From an uncultured Bacteroidales bacterium (GTDB lineage: Bacteria > Bacteroidota > Bacteroidia > Bacteroidales > Paludibacteraceae), in NCBI GenBank assembly GCA_902779705.1, contig CACZCR010000003.1:412893-476892 (forward strand): 64,000 nt of DNA, read 5' to 3'. The translations under genes and the position numbers were made by a program. The notes beneath the pieces were generated by a model that saw only the letters and a list, made by a program, of their open reading frames with translations, ran no database searches and had not been told where the DNA came from. Within the stretch, counting starts at the first letter, position 1. The number at the start of each line of letters is the position of its first letter. Below, one piece after another: positions 43,890-53,365 of this stretch.

Positions 43890-45611
43890 ATGGAAAACGA
43901 AGAAAAAAGTCTCAATTTCATTGAGCAGATTGTAGAGCAAGATTTAGCAGAAGGTAAGAACGACGGACGTATTCAGACCCGTTTCCCGCCAGAGCCTAAT
44001 GGCTATCTGCACATTGGTCATGTCAAGGCCATCTGTATGGACTTTGGTATTGCAGAGCGTTACAATGGTGTATGTAACCTCCGTTTTGATGACACCAACC
44101 CTGCCAAAGAGGACACCGAATATGTCGATTCCATCGAGCGTGATATCGCTTGGTTGGGATTCAAGTGGGGACAAATCTATTACGCGTCCGACTATTTTGA
44201 CAAACTCTATGACTTGGCTATCCGCTTTATCAAAGAAGGTAAGGCGTATGTAGACGAACAAACTGCCGAGCAGATTGCTGAGCAGAAAGGTACACCTACC
44301 GAGCCGGGTGTCAACTCGCCTTATCGCGACCGTCCGGTGGAGGAGAACCTGCGCCTGTTCCAAGCGATGCAGAATGGTGAGATTGAAGAAGGCAAGATGG
44401 TGCTGCGCGCCAAGATCGATATGGCTAATCCGAACATGCACTTCCGCGATCCGATCATCTATCGTATCATCACTTCTCACCCTCACCATCGTACGGGACG
44501 CAAGTGGAATGTGTACCCGATGTACGATTTTGCACATGGTCAAAGCGACTATTTCGAGGGCGTGACCCATTCGATCTGTACGCTTGAGTTTGTGGTACAC
44601 CGTCCGCTGTATGATTGGTTCATCGACCAGTTCTCGGGTGAGAACTTTGCAGGTCTGTCACCATACGGACCGGACTATCGCCCCAAACAGCGTGAGTTCA
44701 ACCGTCTCAATATCACCTATACCGTTATGTCTAAGCGCAAGATGCTCCAGCTGGTTCAAGAGGGCCTGGTAGCCGGTTGGGATGATCCGCGTATGCCGAC
44801 TGTCTGCGGTCTGCGTCGTCGCGGCTATACGGCACGAGCTATCCGCAATTTTATGGACCGCATCGGTTATACCAAGGTCGAAGGAATGATCGACCAAGGC
44901 TTGCTTGAACATACTATCCGTGAGGACCTCAAGGAGACTGCTCCGCGTGTGTGTGCAATCTTTGATCCTGTCAAACTGGTGATCACCAACTATGAAGGCG
45001 AAGGCGAGACCATCATCGCAGAGAACATCGACGGACATGAGGAACTCGGTACTCGCGAGATGAAGTTCGGCCGCGAACTGTGGATCGAGCGTGGTGACTT
45101 CCTTGAGCAGGCAGACAACAAGTTCTATCGTCTCAGCCCGGGCGGCCGTGAGGTGCGTCTCAAAGCATCGTATATCATCCAGGCTACCGGATGTGAGAAA
45201 GACGCGGACGGCAAGATCACCACCGTCTACGCTACCTATGACCCGAATAGCAAGTCGGGCACCGAAGGTGGTAACCGCAAGACCAAGGCTACTATCAACT
45301 GGGTAGAGTGCCAGTCGGCTATTGAGGCCGAAGCACGTCTTTATGACCGCTTGTTTGCTTGCGAGAACCCGAGTGCAGAAGAAGGTGACTTCCGTGACCT
45401 GCTCAACCCTGACAGCCTCAAGGTGGTGACCTGTTTGGTAGAAGGATCGCTGGCCAAAGAGATGCATCAACCTGAGTATAAGAACGGTGTAGCACAAGTA
45501 AACCACTACCAGCTGCTCAAACAAGGCTACTTTGTAGTGGATGAGGATACGACAGAGCACAAACTGGTGCTCAACCGTACCTGCTCGCTCAAGGATAATT
45601 ACCTGAAATAA
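43890..45611 (+). CDS. glnS: Glutamine-tRNA ligase
   Basis: 573 residues, class I. HIGH motif PNGYLHIGHVKAI near residue 37, DDTNPAKEDTEYVDSI, KMSKS-like VMSKRKM near 275, and C-terminal anticodon-binding beta-barrels (from about 340; ERGDFLEQADNKFYRL). Charges tRNA-Gln directly. Thirty-five bp after lpxA. Full length. Confidence 0.95.
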   Translation: MENEEKSLNFIEQIVEQDLAEGKNDGRIQTRFPPEPNGYLHIGHVKAICMDFGIAERYNGVCNLRFDDTNPAKEDTEYVDSIERDIAWLGFKWGQIYYASDYFDKLYDLAIRFIKEGKAYVDEQTAEQIAEQKGTPTEPGVNSPYRDRPVEENLRLFQAMQNGEIEEGKMVLRAKIDMANPNMHFRDPIIYRIITSHPHHRTGRKWNVYPMYDFAHGQSDYFEGVTHSICTLEFVVHRPLYDWFIDQFSGENFAGLSPYGPDYRPKQREFNRLNITYTVMSKRKMLQLVQEGLVAGWDDPRMPTVCGLRRRGYTARAIRNFMDRIGYTKVEGMIDQGLLEHTIREDLKETAPRVCAIFDPVKLVITNYEGEGETIIAENIDGHEELGTREMKFGRELWIERGDFLEQADNKFYRLSPGGREVRLKASYIIQATGCEKDADGKITTVYATYDPNSKSGTEGGNRKTKATINWVECQSAIEAEARLYDRLFACENPSAEEGDFRDLLNPDSLKVVTCLVEGSLAKEMHQPEYKNGVAQVNHYQLLKQGYFVVDEDTTEHKLVLNRTCSLKDNYLK

Positions 45612-45614
45612 TCA

Positions 45615-45672
45615 TACAGCGAAGCGGTCTTACAGTGAAACGGTCTAACAGCGATAGCGGTCTAACAGCAGG
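45615..45672. repeat. 16-17-bp tandem repeat across a gene start
   Basis: Three copies plus part of a fourth of ACAGYGAWRCGGTCTW, at about 45617, 45633, 45649 and 45666. The GTG used as start of the next gene lies inside the second copy, so the first residues of that protein are encoded by the repeat. Confidence 0.8.
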
Positions 45673-46108
45673 ACCCTCGTCTGGGTCTGTTTTGAAGACC
45701 CGTCTCCAAAACAATAAGGAGCAGGTCTTCTGCCCATGGCGTCACCGCTGGGTGCGTCTAACACCGGAGGAGTGGGTGCGTCAGCAGTTCCTACACCGCT
45801 TGGTGGAACAACTGGACTATCCCGCAGCGCTGATAGCTGTAGAGATGCCTATCCGGGTGGGAGAGGTGCAGAAACGCTGCGATGCCGTGGTCTATGACCG
45901 GCAGATGCAACCGCTGGTGCTCATCGAGTTCAAGGCCGAGACGGTACCACTCACCCAGAAGACGTTGGACCAAGCTATTGTATATAATCGTCAACTGGAG
46001 GTGCCTTATCTCATTTTGCATAACGGACCACAAACAATTTGTGTACATGGAAAAAATCATATTATTACAGGACTCCCTCGATACGCCGACCTTTTACGGG
46101 GTGAATAA
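45635..46108 (+). CDS. HsdR-N-like nuclease-fold protein
   Basis: 157 residues from GTG 45635; the first ~18 residues come from the tandem repeat and the true start may be TTG 45692. Conserved core: FCPWRHRWVRLTPEEWVRQQFL, RVGEVQKRCDAVVYDRQMQPLVLIEFKAE (a D-x11-E-x-K PD-(D/E)xK-like core), TLDQAIVYNRQL and PYLILHNG. This is the widespread Bacteroidetes family annotated as type I restriction HsdR N-terminal domain, found without hsdM or hsdS and probably not a restriction enzyme. Overlaps phoH by 62 bp. Confidence 0.83.
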   Translation: MKRSNSDSGLTAGPSSGSVLKTRLQNNKEQVFCPWRHRWVRLTPEEWVRQQFLHRLVEQLDYPAALIAVEMPIRVGEVQKRCDAVVYDRQMQPLVLIEFKAETVPLTQKTLDQAIVYNRQLEVPYLILHNGPQTICVHGKNHIITGLPRYADLLRGE

Positions 46109-46985
46109 TGCCAATATACTGTGTCTTAAGAACCAGCATCCCGAGGTGCGTGTCGTAGCGCGCGGCTACCAAGTCAAAGCGACCGGTGCCGAAGCGGCCG
46201 TTGAGCGATTCGAACAGTCGCTCCACCGCTGTGAGGAGTTCTGTATACGCAACAACCGCCTTGCCGAGCAGGATATACTCATGCTTCTGCATGGCGACAA
46301 GCCGCACGAGGCGGTGCATGACCACCTGATCGTTCACGGAGTGAACGGCAAGAGTATTCTGGCACGTTCTAAGAATCAGCAGCGCCTGGTGGATGCCTAC
46401 GAACAGAACGACCTGCTCTTTGCTGTCGGCTGTGCCGGTAGTGGTAAGACCTATACGGCTATTGCTTTGGCAGTCAGGGCGCTCAAGAATCGCGAGGTCA
46501 AGCGTATCATCCTCTCCCGTCCTGCGGTGGAGGCTGGTGAGAAACTGGGTTTTCTACCAGGTGATATGCGCGAGAAGATTGATCCGTATCTCCAACCGCT
46601 CTATGATGCGCTGCAAGATATGATCCCGCCGGTCAAACTGGCTGAGTATATGGAGAAAGGTACTATCCAGATAGCCCCACTGGCCTTTATGCGCGGACGT
46701 ACCCTGTCTGATGCAGTGGTCATACTGGACGAGGCGCAGAACACCACTATCCCACAACTCAAGATGTTCCTTACTCGCCTCGGTTTTGGCAGCAAGATGA
46801 TCGTTACCGGCGATATGACCCAAATAGACCTGGCTGCTAACCAGAAATCAGGCCTACGCGATGCGATGGAACGCTTCGATGGAATCGAGGGAATTTCTAT
46901 CATCCGTTTCAACGAGAAAGATATCGTGCGCCATCCGCTTGTGGGACGCATTGTCAAAGCCTATGAAGAAAACGAAACTAAATAA
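46047..46985 (+). CDS. PhoH family ATPase
   Basis: 312 residues from ATG 46047; the longer frame overlaps the previous gene. Walker A GCAGSGKTYTAIALA near residue 128, then LSRPAVEAGEKLGFLPGD, Walker B VVILDEAQNTT and TGDMTQIDL. Cytosolic nucleotide-binding protein, likely linked to RNA metabolism or ribosome maturation. The 62-bp overlap with the preceding gene is large; both frames look genuinely coding. Confidence 0.9.
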   Translation: MEKIILLQDSLDTPTFYGVNNANILCLKNQHPEVRVVARGYQVKATGAEAAVERFEQSLHRCEEFCIRNNRLAEQDILMLLHGDKPHEAVHDHLIVHGVNGKSILARSKNQQRLVDAYEQNDLLFAVGCAGSGKTYTAIALAVRALKNREVKRIILSRPAVEAGEKLGFLPGDMREKIDPYLQPLYDALQDMIPPVKLAEYMEKGTIQIAPLAFMRGRTLSDAVVILDEAQNTTIPQLKMFLTRLGFGSKMIVTGDMTQIDLAANQKSGLRDAMERFDGIEGISIIRFNEKDIVRHPLVGRIVKAYEENETK

Positions 46986-46994
46986 CACAACCAT

Positions 46995-49319
46995 ATGAAT
47001 CGAATCATTAGCAAACGATTTTTCTCTGAGAACGTGGCTGAGCTGGTAGTAGAGGCTCCGCTTATTGCCCGTAGCCGCAGAGCCGGACACTTTGTTATCA
47101 TCCGTGTGGACGCCCAGTCTGAGCGTGTGCCATTGACTATCGCCGGAGCGGATATAGAGCAGGGAACCATCACCTTGGTGGTACAGCAGATAGGTGTGTC
47201 TACCCGCAAACTGCTGGCGCTCAACCCCGGTGATATGATCCACGATGTGGTGGGGCCACTGGGTAAAGCTACACGCATAGAGAACTACGGTACAGTAGTC
47301 TGTGCCTGCGGTGGTGTGGGTGCTGCTCCGATGCTACCTATCGCAGAGGCGCTCAAAAAAGCCGGCAACCGCGTTATTACCGTCCTTGCAGCACGCAACA
47401 AGGACCTGATCATCTTGCGTGAACAACTCTCCGAGTGGTCGGACGAGGTGATCATTATGACCGACGATGGCTCAATGGGCCAACAAGGCGTGGTCACAGT
47501 TGGTGTAGAGCAAGTCATCCAACGCGAGAAAGTGGACAAGTGTGTCACTATCGGTCCGGCTATCATGATGAAGTTTGTGGCGCTGACCACGGCTAAGTAT
47601 AACATCCCTACAGAGGCCAGCCTTAATACCATCATGGTGGATGGAACAGGTATGTGCGGCGCATGCCGTGTCACCGTCGGCGGCAAGACCAAGTTTGTCT
47701 GTGTCGATGGTCCTGAGTTTGATGCCCACGGCGTAGATTGGGACGAGATGCTCAGCCGTATGCGTTCCTATAAGGCCGAAGAGACCGAAGCACTCGAAGC
47801 ATATAATGCGCACGGTATTGATCAAAATCAGACTAACGAGACACTAACGACAGACCAACGAAACGAGGGCTTGTCGGAGGTTTCGGCATCCCCGATACAC
47901 GTTGAACCATTTGAGGGCAAACCTAAAGATCGCGTCGCTATTCCACGTGTACAGATGCCGGAGTTGCGTCCCGAGGTGCGCATCAAATCCTTGCATGAGG
48001 AGGTGAATCAGGGACTGAGCTTCGAGCAAGCTATCACTGAGTCTCACCGTTGTCTCAACTGTAAGAACCCGACTTGTGTGCAAGGCTGTCCGGTCAATAT
48101 CAACATCCCGGGCTTTATCAAGACACTGGAGACAGGAGATGTGCTCGGCGCAGCCGAAGTGATCAAACAGAGTTCGTCGCTGCCTGCTGTATGCGGTCGT
48201 GTGTGCCCGCAGGAGAAACAGTGTGAGAGCCAGTGTATCCACCTCAAGATGGGTAAGCCGGCTGTTGCGATTGGCTATCTCGAGCGCTTCTGTGCCGACT
48301 ATGCAAATAGTCAAATCACAAATCACAAATCACAAATCACAAATCCAACGAATGCAACGAAGATTGCAGTCGTTGGTTCCGGTCCTGCCGGTTTGACGTT
48401 TGCCGGTGATATGGCTAAGTTCGGCTATGAGGTACATGTCTTTGAAGCACTGCACGAGATAGGTGGTGTGCTCAAATACGGTATTCCTGAGTTCCGTCTG
48501 CCTAACCGCATCGTAGATATCGAGATCGATGGCTTGCGTGCGTTGGGCGTACAGTTTCATACCGATACGATCATTGGTAAGACTGTCTCGGTTAAAGAAC
48601 TCGAGGAGCAGGGCTTTCAAGGTATTTTTGTGGGTTCGGGAGCCGGTCTGCCGCGCTTTATGAACATACCCGGTGAGAACCTCAACGGTGTGATGTCCTC
48701 CAACGAGTATCTGACCCGTGTTAACCTTATGGACGCTTCCAATCCGGCTACTGATACGCCGCTGCTCTATGGCAAGAACGTAGCTATCATCGGTGGTGGT
48801 AACACCGCTATGGATGCTGTACGTACTGCTAAGCGTCTTGGTGCTGAGCGCGCGATGATCATCTATCGCCGTAGCGAAGAGGAGATGCCGGCACGTGTAG
48901 AAGAGGTGCACCATGCCAAACAAGAAGGTATCGAGTTCCTCACTCTCCACAATCCTATTGAATATCACGCAGACGCGAACGGGCGCGTGTGTGAGGCTGT
49001 GCTGCAAGTCATGGAGCTGGGCGAACCCGATGAGTCGGGCCGCCGTAGTCCGGTGCCTGTAGAGGGCAAGACAGTCACTATACCGGTTGATCTGGTGATT
49101 GTGGCGGTGGGTGTGAGTCCCAATCCGCTGATTCCGTCCAGTGTAGAAGGACTGGAGATTGGTCGTAAGGGCACTATCGTGGTTAACGATGCGATGCAAT
49201 CGGCCATACCGACCATCTTCGCCGGAGGCGATATAGTCCGTGGTGGAGCAACGGTGATCTTGGCTATGTCAGACGGCCGTAAGGCAGCCGCGGCGATGCA
49301 CCAATATCTAACCAAATAA
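46995..49319 (+). CDS. Fused NADH-dependent ferredoxin:NADP+ oxidoreductase (NfnAB/SudBA)
   Basis: 774 residues. Residues 1-270 are NfnA/SudB: FAD-binding barrel, CGGVGAAPMLPIAEAL, and the [2Fe-2S] cysteines GMCGACRVTVGGKTKFVC. Residues about 315-774 are GltD/NfnB-like: [4Fe-4S] motifs CLNCKNPTCVQGCP and CGRVCPQEKQC, FAD site VVGSGPAGLTFAGD, NAD(P) site IIGGGNTAMDAV. Balances NADH, NADPH and ferredoxin pools, complementing Rnf. The linker between cluster and FAD domains contains NSQITNHKSQITNPTN, encoded by a 7-bp tandem repeat. Followed by a terminator. Confidence 0.92.
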   Translation: MNRIISKRFFSENVAELVVEAPLIARSRRAGHFVIIRVDAQSERVPLTIAGADIEQGTITLVVQQIGVSTRKLLALNPGDMIHDVVGPLGKATRIENYGTVVCACGGVGAAPMLPIAEALKKAGNRVITVLAARNKDLIILREQLSEWSDEVIIMTDDGSMGQQGVVTVGVEQVIQREKVDKCVTIGPAIMMKFVALTTAKYNIPTEASLNTIMVDGTGMCGACRVTVGGKTKFVCVDGPEFDAHGVDWDEMLSRMRSYKAEETEALEAYNAHGIDQNQTNETLTTDQRNEGLSEVSASPIHVEPFEGKPKDRVAIPRVQMPELRPEVRIKSLHEEVNQGLSFEQAITESHRCLNCKNPTCVQGCPVNINIPGFIKTLETGDVLGAAEVIKQSSSLPAVCGRVCPQEKQCESQCIHLKMGKPAVAIGYLERFCADYANSQITNHKSQITNPTNATKIAVVGSGPAGLTFAGDMAKFGYEVHVFEALHEIGGVLKYGIPEFRLPNRIVDIEIDGLRALGVQFHTDTIIGKTVSVKELEEQGFQGIFVGSGAGLPRFMNIPGENLNGVMSSNEYLTRVNLMDASNPATDTPLLYGKNVAIIGGGNTAMDAVRTAKRLGAERAMIIYRRSEEEMPARVEEVHHAKQEGIEFLTLHNPIEYHADANGRVCEAVLQVMELGEPDESGRRSPVPVEGKTVTIPVDLVIVAVGVSPNPLIPSSVEGLEIGRKGTIVVNDAMQSAIPTIFAGGDIVRGGATVILAMSDGRKAAAAMHQYLTK

Positions 49320-49321
49320 TC

Positions 49322-49352
49322 AAAAAAAAGTGTCCTTAGGGGCACTTTTTTT
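49322..49352 (+). terminator. Terminator after nfnAB
   Basis: Stem AAAGTG(T)CC / GG(G)GCACTTT with loop TTA, followed by a T run. It begins 3 bp after the stop codon. Confidence 0.85.
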
Positions 49353-49468
49353 CGTAATGTTACGAAACTATGCGGGGGGGGATGAGTAGGGGAGACTAAT
49401 ATATTTATATATTATGGTTTGGTAGTACGCTGCGGCTCGAACAAGCAATGAAACTTTTGTTGGATATG

Positions 49469-49500
49469 TTTGTGTATTTCAAAAAATCACACTATCTTTG
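49469..49500 (+). promoter_or_regulatory. Promoter of the DUF4874/DUF4832 gene
   Basis: TTTG (49469-49472), 20 bp, TATCTTTG (49493-49500), then GCAACTG. ATG at 49530. Confidence 0.82.
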
Positions 49501-49529
49501 CAACTGATTACCATAAAAACAACATAATT

Positions 49530-52055
49530 ATGAAAAAGTTATTCTCAGTTTTAATGATCAGTATGAGTCTGATGTACGCCAGTGCTACCAATGTGACTTA
49601 TACCGCCGACAACACGTCTATCTTCCCGAATCCGGAGCGTGGTTTCACAGAGGAGTTAGGTGGAGAAACGATGTTGACCAACTCCAACAACCATGTTATT
49701 CAGCCGGAAGCGGATTGGTACTTCGAATCCAGCGGAGACCGTGCGAGTCAGTCGCTGGTGGTTGTGATCTATTACTTGGGAAACTATCGTTCCCAAGACC
49801 TCTCGTCGCAGATCCTGCAGGGCTTCGACGAAGACATGCAGATCTTGCGTGACAAGGGCTTCAAGTGCGTCTTGCGCTTTGCCTACGATTGGAACAGCAA
49901 CAACGATGCAACTGTTGCATGGACCAAGCGGCATATCGAGCAGTTGAAACCGCACTTGGCAGCCAATGCCGATGTGATCTACGTGTTACAGACGGGTTTT
50001 GTCGGGCAATGGGGTGAGTGGTATTACTCCTCGCATCACGGCAACGAGACCCAGAGCTTGACGGCTAACCGTCGTCAGATTCTGGAAGCGATGATTGATG
50101 CGTGTCCTTCGGACCGTTTCCTGTTGGTTCGCTATCCGATGATCAAGACGCAGTATCTTGGAGACGAAATCGCGCTTACGTCATCGCAGGCTTTCACAAC
50201 GGCTACCCGTGCACGCATCGGTCATCATAACGATGCCTTTCTCAATTCCTACGGTAATGACGGCACGTATGCCAGCACCAATAAAAGCGATGATCCTGCC
50301 GTAAGACAATATATCGCTGATGAAACACTATATTTGCCTAACGGCGGTGAGACCAACGTGGAGAGTAGTTCTAAAGCCAATAGCGTCTATACCCAGGCGG
50401 AGAGTGAGATGAGTACCTATCACTGGTCGTTCTGCGGTTCAACGTATGCAGAAGCCGTGACGAATAAATGGCGCAGCAGCGGTATCTATGATAACTTGGA
50501 TCGTAAGATGGGTTACCGTTACCAACTGGTGAGCGGCAGTTTCAGTGACCAGGTAGCACCGGGCGGTAAGCTGTCCGTCAACCTGCAGATTCGCAACACG
50601 GGTTATGCGCCTTTGTATAACGAGCGCCACGCGTATATCGTACTCAAGAACGGCAATCAAGTCTATTCCTTGCAACTCAACTCCGACCCCCGTCGGTGGT
50701 TGCCTAACGATGCGGTGACGACGATCAATGAGCAGTTGACCATTCCGTCCAATATACCGGCAGGCACCTACCAGCTCTACCTGCATATGCCGGACAAGTA
50801 CGCCACGTTGGCTTCCAATCCGAAGTTCGCCATCCGTTTTGCTAACCAAGGCAACCTGTGGGATTCGTCCACGGGTATGAACAAACTGAATGCTTCGGTC
50901 GTTGTCTCCGGCAGCGCCGTCACTCCTGATCCTGACCCAGATCCAGATCCAGACCCGGATCCCGATCCTCAACCGACTACCGGCAGTTCCGTTATCTTCC
51001 ATTGGCAGAACAATACGACGACCGTGCCTACGGAGGGAACCGTTCTGACAACCAATGCCGGTACGCTGACCTGCCATAAGACGGATGCTGCCAAGAACTT
51101 CACCGTGGAGAGTGCCGCTTATACTTCGGCCGTGCCGGATGATATGAAAGCGACCAACGGTAAAGGTATTAAGTTTGGTGCCAACGCACTGTATTACACC
51201 ATCGAGCCGATAGCAGAAGCAGGCGGCTTCAAGACCGGCGATACCATCTATATCTGTGCCTACAACACGTTCAAAGCCTCTACGGCAGATTCGCACTCCG
51301 GTGATGTGGCAAGCAGTATGGTAGGAGGTGCAGACAAGGGCAATTATGCTGTTACGTATGCTGTGATAGGCGAAGGCGTCTCCAGTGCTTCCTTGAACAT
51401 CGAGCGTGCCGTAAGCAGCGGTTCCGGTCTGACGGCTATCAAAGTTGTGCGCCCCGGTTCATCGCAAGGCGGTCAGGTGGATCCCGATCCGGACCCGGAT
51501 CCCGATCCTCAACCGCAAGAGGGAACTGTCCAATTGCCTGCTACGCTCAACAAAGCTAATGTGACAGCTTATAGCAGCGACATGACCTGGTATAACACCG
51601 ACTACTTTGATTTTGGTCCGACCGATGCAACTAATACCGATCGCTGGGCAGAATGGACCGTCTATCTCAAATACCCGAAGGCGTATGATGTATCGGAGGT
51701 TAGTTACTGTACGAATGGTCACACGTTCTCGTTGAAACTGATGGATGGTACGACCGAAGTGGCATCATACACTACTACGGATGATCATTGGGGAGCCGGC
51801 GACCAGAGCTATACACAAAGCACCAAATGGGACTTGAGTGCTGTTCCGGCAGGTACTTATACCTTGCGCATTCAAAATGCCACCGAATGGGGACAACCTA
51901 AGATGAAATCCATCACGCTGTCTGCCGATGTGCCGACGGGCATGGAGGATGTACAAAGTGACGATGTACAATGTACAAAGGTCATTCGTAACGGTCTATT
52001 GTTCATCATCCGTGACGGCAAGGCGTATACTGTGACCGGCACAGAAGTGCGTTAA
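49530..52055 (+). CDS. Large exported DUF4874/DUF4832 protein with Asp-Pro linkers and C-terminal tail
   Basis: 841 residues from ATG 49530, with a signal peptide (cut near MYASA). Residues about 24-180 match DUF4874 (NPERGFTEE, VLRFAYDW, GFVGQWGEWYYSSHHG), a TIM-barrel glycosidase-like domain; about 190-455 match DUF4832. A (Asp-Pro)n linker at about 465-482 leads to a beta-sandwich-like module, a second Asp-Pro linker (about 649-663) to a jelly-roll carbohydrate-binding-like module. The C-terminal tail (last 37 residues) has E-D-V-Q..D-D-V-Q..T-K-V then N-G-L-L-F-I-I-R-D-G. A similar tail closes the repeat-rich protein ending at 63471. Probably a surface or secreted protein acting on polysaccharide; activity unproven. 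Confidence 0.82.
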   Translation: MKKLFSVLMISMSLMYASATNVTYTADNTSIFPNPERGFTEELGGETMLTNSNNHVIQPEADWYFESSGDRASQSLVVVIYYLGNYRSQDLSSQILQGFDEDMQILRDKGFKCVLRFAYDWNSNNDATVAWTKRHIEQLKPHLAANADVIYVLQTGFVGQWGEWYYSSHHGNETQSLTANRRQILEAMIDACPSDRFLLVRYPMIKTQYLGDEIALTSSQAFTTATRARIGHHNDAFLNSYGNDGTYASTNKSDDPAVRQYIADETLYLPNGGETNVESSSKANSVYTQAESEMSTYHWSFCGSTYAEAVTNKWRSSGIYDNLDRKMGYRYQLVSGSFSDQVAPGGKLSVNLQIRNTGYAPLYNERHAYIVLKNGNQVYSLQLNSDPRRWLPNDAVTTINEQLTIPSNIPAGTYQLYLHMPDKYATLASNPKFAIRFANQGNLWDSSTGMNKLNASVVVSGSAVTPDPDPDPDPDPDPDPQPTTGSSVIFHWQNNTTTVPTEGTVLTTNAGTLTCHKTDAAKNFTVESAAYTSAVPDDMKATNGKGIKFGANALYYTIEPIAEAGGFKTGDTIYICAYNTFKASTADSHSGDVASSMVGGADKGNYAVTYAVIGEGVSSASLNIERAVSSGSGLTAIKVVRPGSSQGGQVDPDPDPDPDPQPQEGTVQLPATLNKANVTAYSSDMTWYNTDYFDFGPTDATNTDRWAEWTVYLKYPKAYDVSEVSYCTNGHTFSLKLMDGTTEVASYTTTDDHWGAGDQSYTQSTKWDLSAVPAGTYTLRIQNATEWGQPKMKSITLSADVPTGMEDVQSDDVQCTKVIRNGLLFIIRDGKAYTVTGTEVR

Positions 52056-52076
52056 AAAACCGCTACACTGTCAGAT

Positions 52077-52105
52077 AAAAAGTGCTCTTCGGGGCACTTT
52101 TTTTT
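52077..52105 (+). terminator. Terminator after the DUF4874/DUF4832 gene
   Basis: AAAGTGC, TCTTCGG-type tetraloop, GCACTTT with a run of T. Strong rho-independent form. Confidence 0.88.
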
Positions 52106-52145
52106 GTGTTTTTCATCTTTTTTCTTTCTACATTCGACTAAAATA

Positions 52146-52177
52146 TTTGCATATTTCAAAAAAAAGCAGTACCTTTG
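52146..52177 (+). promoter_or_regulatory. Promoter of the tandem membrane AraC regulators
   Basis: TTTG (52146-52149), 20 bp, TACCTTTG (52170-52177); the ATG follows 8 bp after the -7 box, so the transcript is nearly leaderless. No second promoter before the paralogue at 53366. Confidence 0.84.
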
Positions 52178-52185
52178 CACTCACT

Positions 52186-53337
52186 ATGAGAAAGGCAGTT
52201 TGCTATCTATGGGATAATTATAAGTCCGAGATCTTTTTTGGACTTATAATGTCCGTCTTGCTCATTGCCAGCACGTTCCTCTCGCGGTTGATTCCGGAGG
52301 AGTTCTTTGACTCTTTCCTCAACCCTGCACTCAGTTTTGCTTTCGGCATCGTCTGTGTCTTCGGTGCCACGCTGTGCCTCAAGCATCTGGAGCATAACCG
52401 CATCCGTAAAACCTGGGCCATCATCCTGCTCCTTTGGGGGTTCTGGGAATTTGTGATGGTGGCGTTGTTTAAGACCGCCTATAATCCTTTCCAGGTCGGC
52501 AATGAACTCATGGAGAGCGTCCCGATGCAGATAGCCTGTGTGTTTGCATGGATGCTGCTTATCTACCCCAGTATATCCATCCGCCCGGGTAGGTTCAATT
52601 GGGGACGTAGTGCGCTGTCTTTGTTGCCGCTGGCGGTGCTCGGAGTGATCGACTATCTGCTGCCTGTAGACTTGCGTATCCTTATCGCCTTGTATCCGAT
52701 TTGGTTGATGACAGTCGTTGCTAAGAACATACGCAAGTACCGCCAATGGTGTGAGGAGAACTTCTCCACCTTGGACGATATAGACGCGCAGTGGATTGTG
52801 CGGTATTTGGTCATGGTTGTGCTTTCCGGCTTGGTGTTCTATTACCTCTGTCTAAGCGACGATCCGGCGCGTGCCTTCACCCAACAATGGTACCTCATGT
52901 TCGTCATGAGTTATACTACGGAACAAGTGCTCTATCGTCCCGATCCCTGGGAACGCCTGCGTAGTACGGTGGTGGAGGATGAGAAGGAAGAACCGAATTC
53001 TGCCAATGCTGCGTACCGTGAGATCTTGGATGCATGGCTCGAAAAGGAGAAACCCTATCGTAATCCCGATTTTCAGTTGCAGGACTTGCGTCAAGTGCTG
53101 CCAATGAACCGAACCTATCTCAGCCAATTCATCAATGCCGAATACGGTTGCTCGTTCTACCATTGGGTGAACGGTCTGCGGGTTGCAGAAGCGAAACGAT
53201 TAATAGCCGAACATCCGGATATGACTTTGGAAGAAGTATCCAAACATTGCGGCTTCTCTTCCCGCCGTTTGTTCACGCAGATCTTCGCCCGTGAGACAGA
53301 GGTGACACCCAGAGAGTGGAGCAAAAAAGGGCAGTAA
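52186..53337 (+). CDS. Membrane-anchored AraC-family regulator (first of tandem pair)
   Basis: 383 residues from ATG 52186 (the earlier in-frame TTG lies in the -33 box). Residues about 14-240 form six or seven membrane helices; a short acidic linker (EDEKEEPNS) leads to the cytosolic AraC-type DNA-binding domain (about 290-378). Its two HTH units are at LQDLRQVLPMNRTYLSQFINAEYG and TLEEVSKHCGFSSRRLFTQIFARE. This one-component membrane design is frequent in Bacteroidetes. No ligand domain is recognisable. The two paralogues lie directly upstream of the repeat array at 54547 and may act on it (inference). Confidence 0.85.
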   Translation: MRKAVCYLWDNYKSEIFFGLIMSVLLIASTFLSRLIPEEFFDSFLNPALSFAFGIVCVFGATLCLKHLEHNRIRKTWAIILLLWGFWEFVMVALFKTAYNPFQVGNELMESVPMQIACVFAWMLLIYPSISIRPGRFNWGRSALSLLPLAVLGVIDYLLPVDLRILIALYPIWLMTVVAKNIRKYRQWCEENFSTLDDIDAQWIVRYLVMVVLSGLVFYYLCLSDDPARAFTQQWYLMFVMSYTTEQVLYRPDPWERLRSTVVEDEKEEPNSANAAYREILDAWLEKEKPYRNPDFQLQDLRQVLPMNRTYLSQFINAEYGCSFYHWVNGLRVAEAKRLIAEHPDMTLEEVSKHCGFSSRRLFTQIFARETEVTPREWSKKGQ

Positions 53338-53365
53338 TTTTGTAAGTTTTTTGATGATTGTGATC

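Noticed and set aside
45882..46046. N-terminal extension of phoH
   Set aside because: Ser/Arg-rich shadow of the HsdR-N-like gene in another frame; the PhoH family starts at the ATG at 46047.
50926..50975. (Asp-Pro)n stretch as a phase-variable repeat
   Set aside because: The 6-bp unit keeps the frame at any copy number, so it can change linker length but not switch the gene off.
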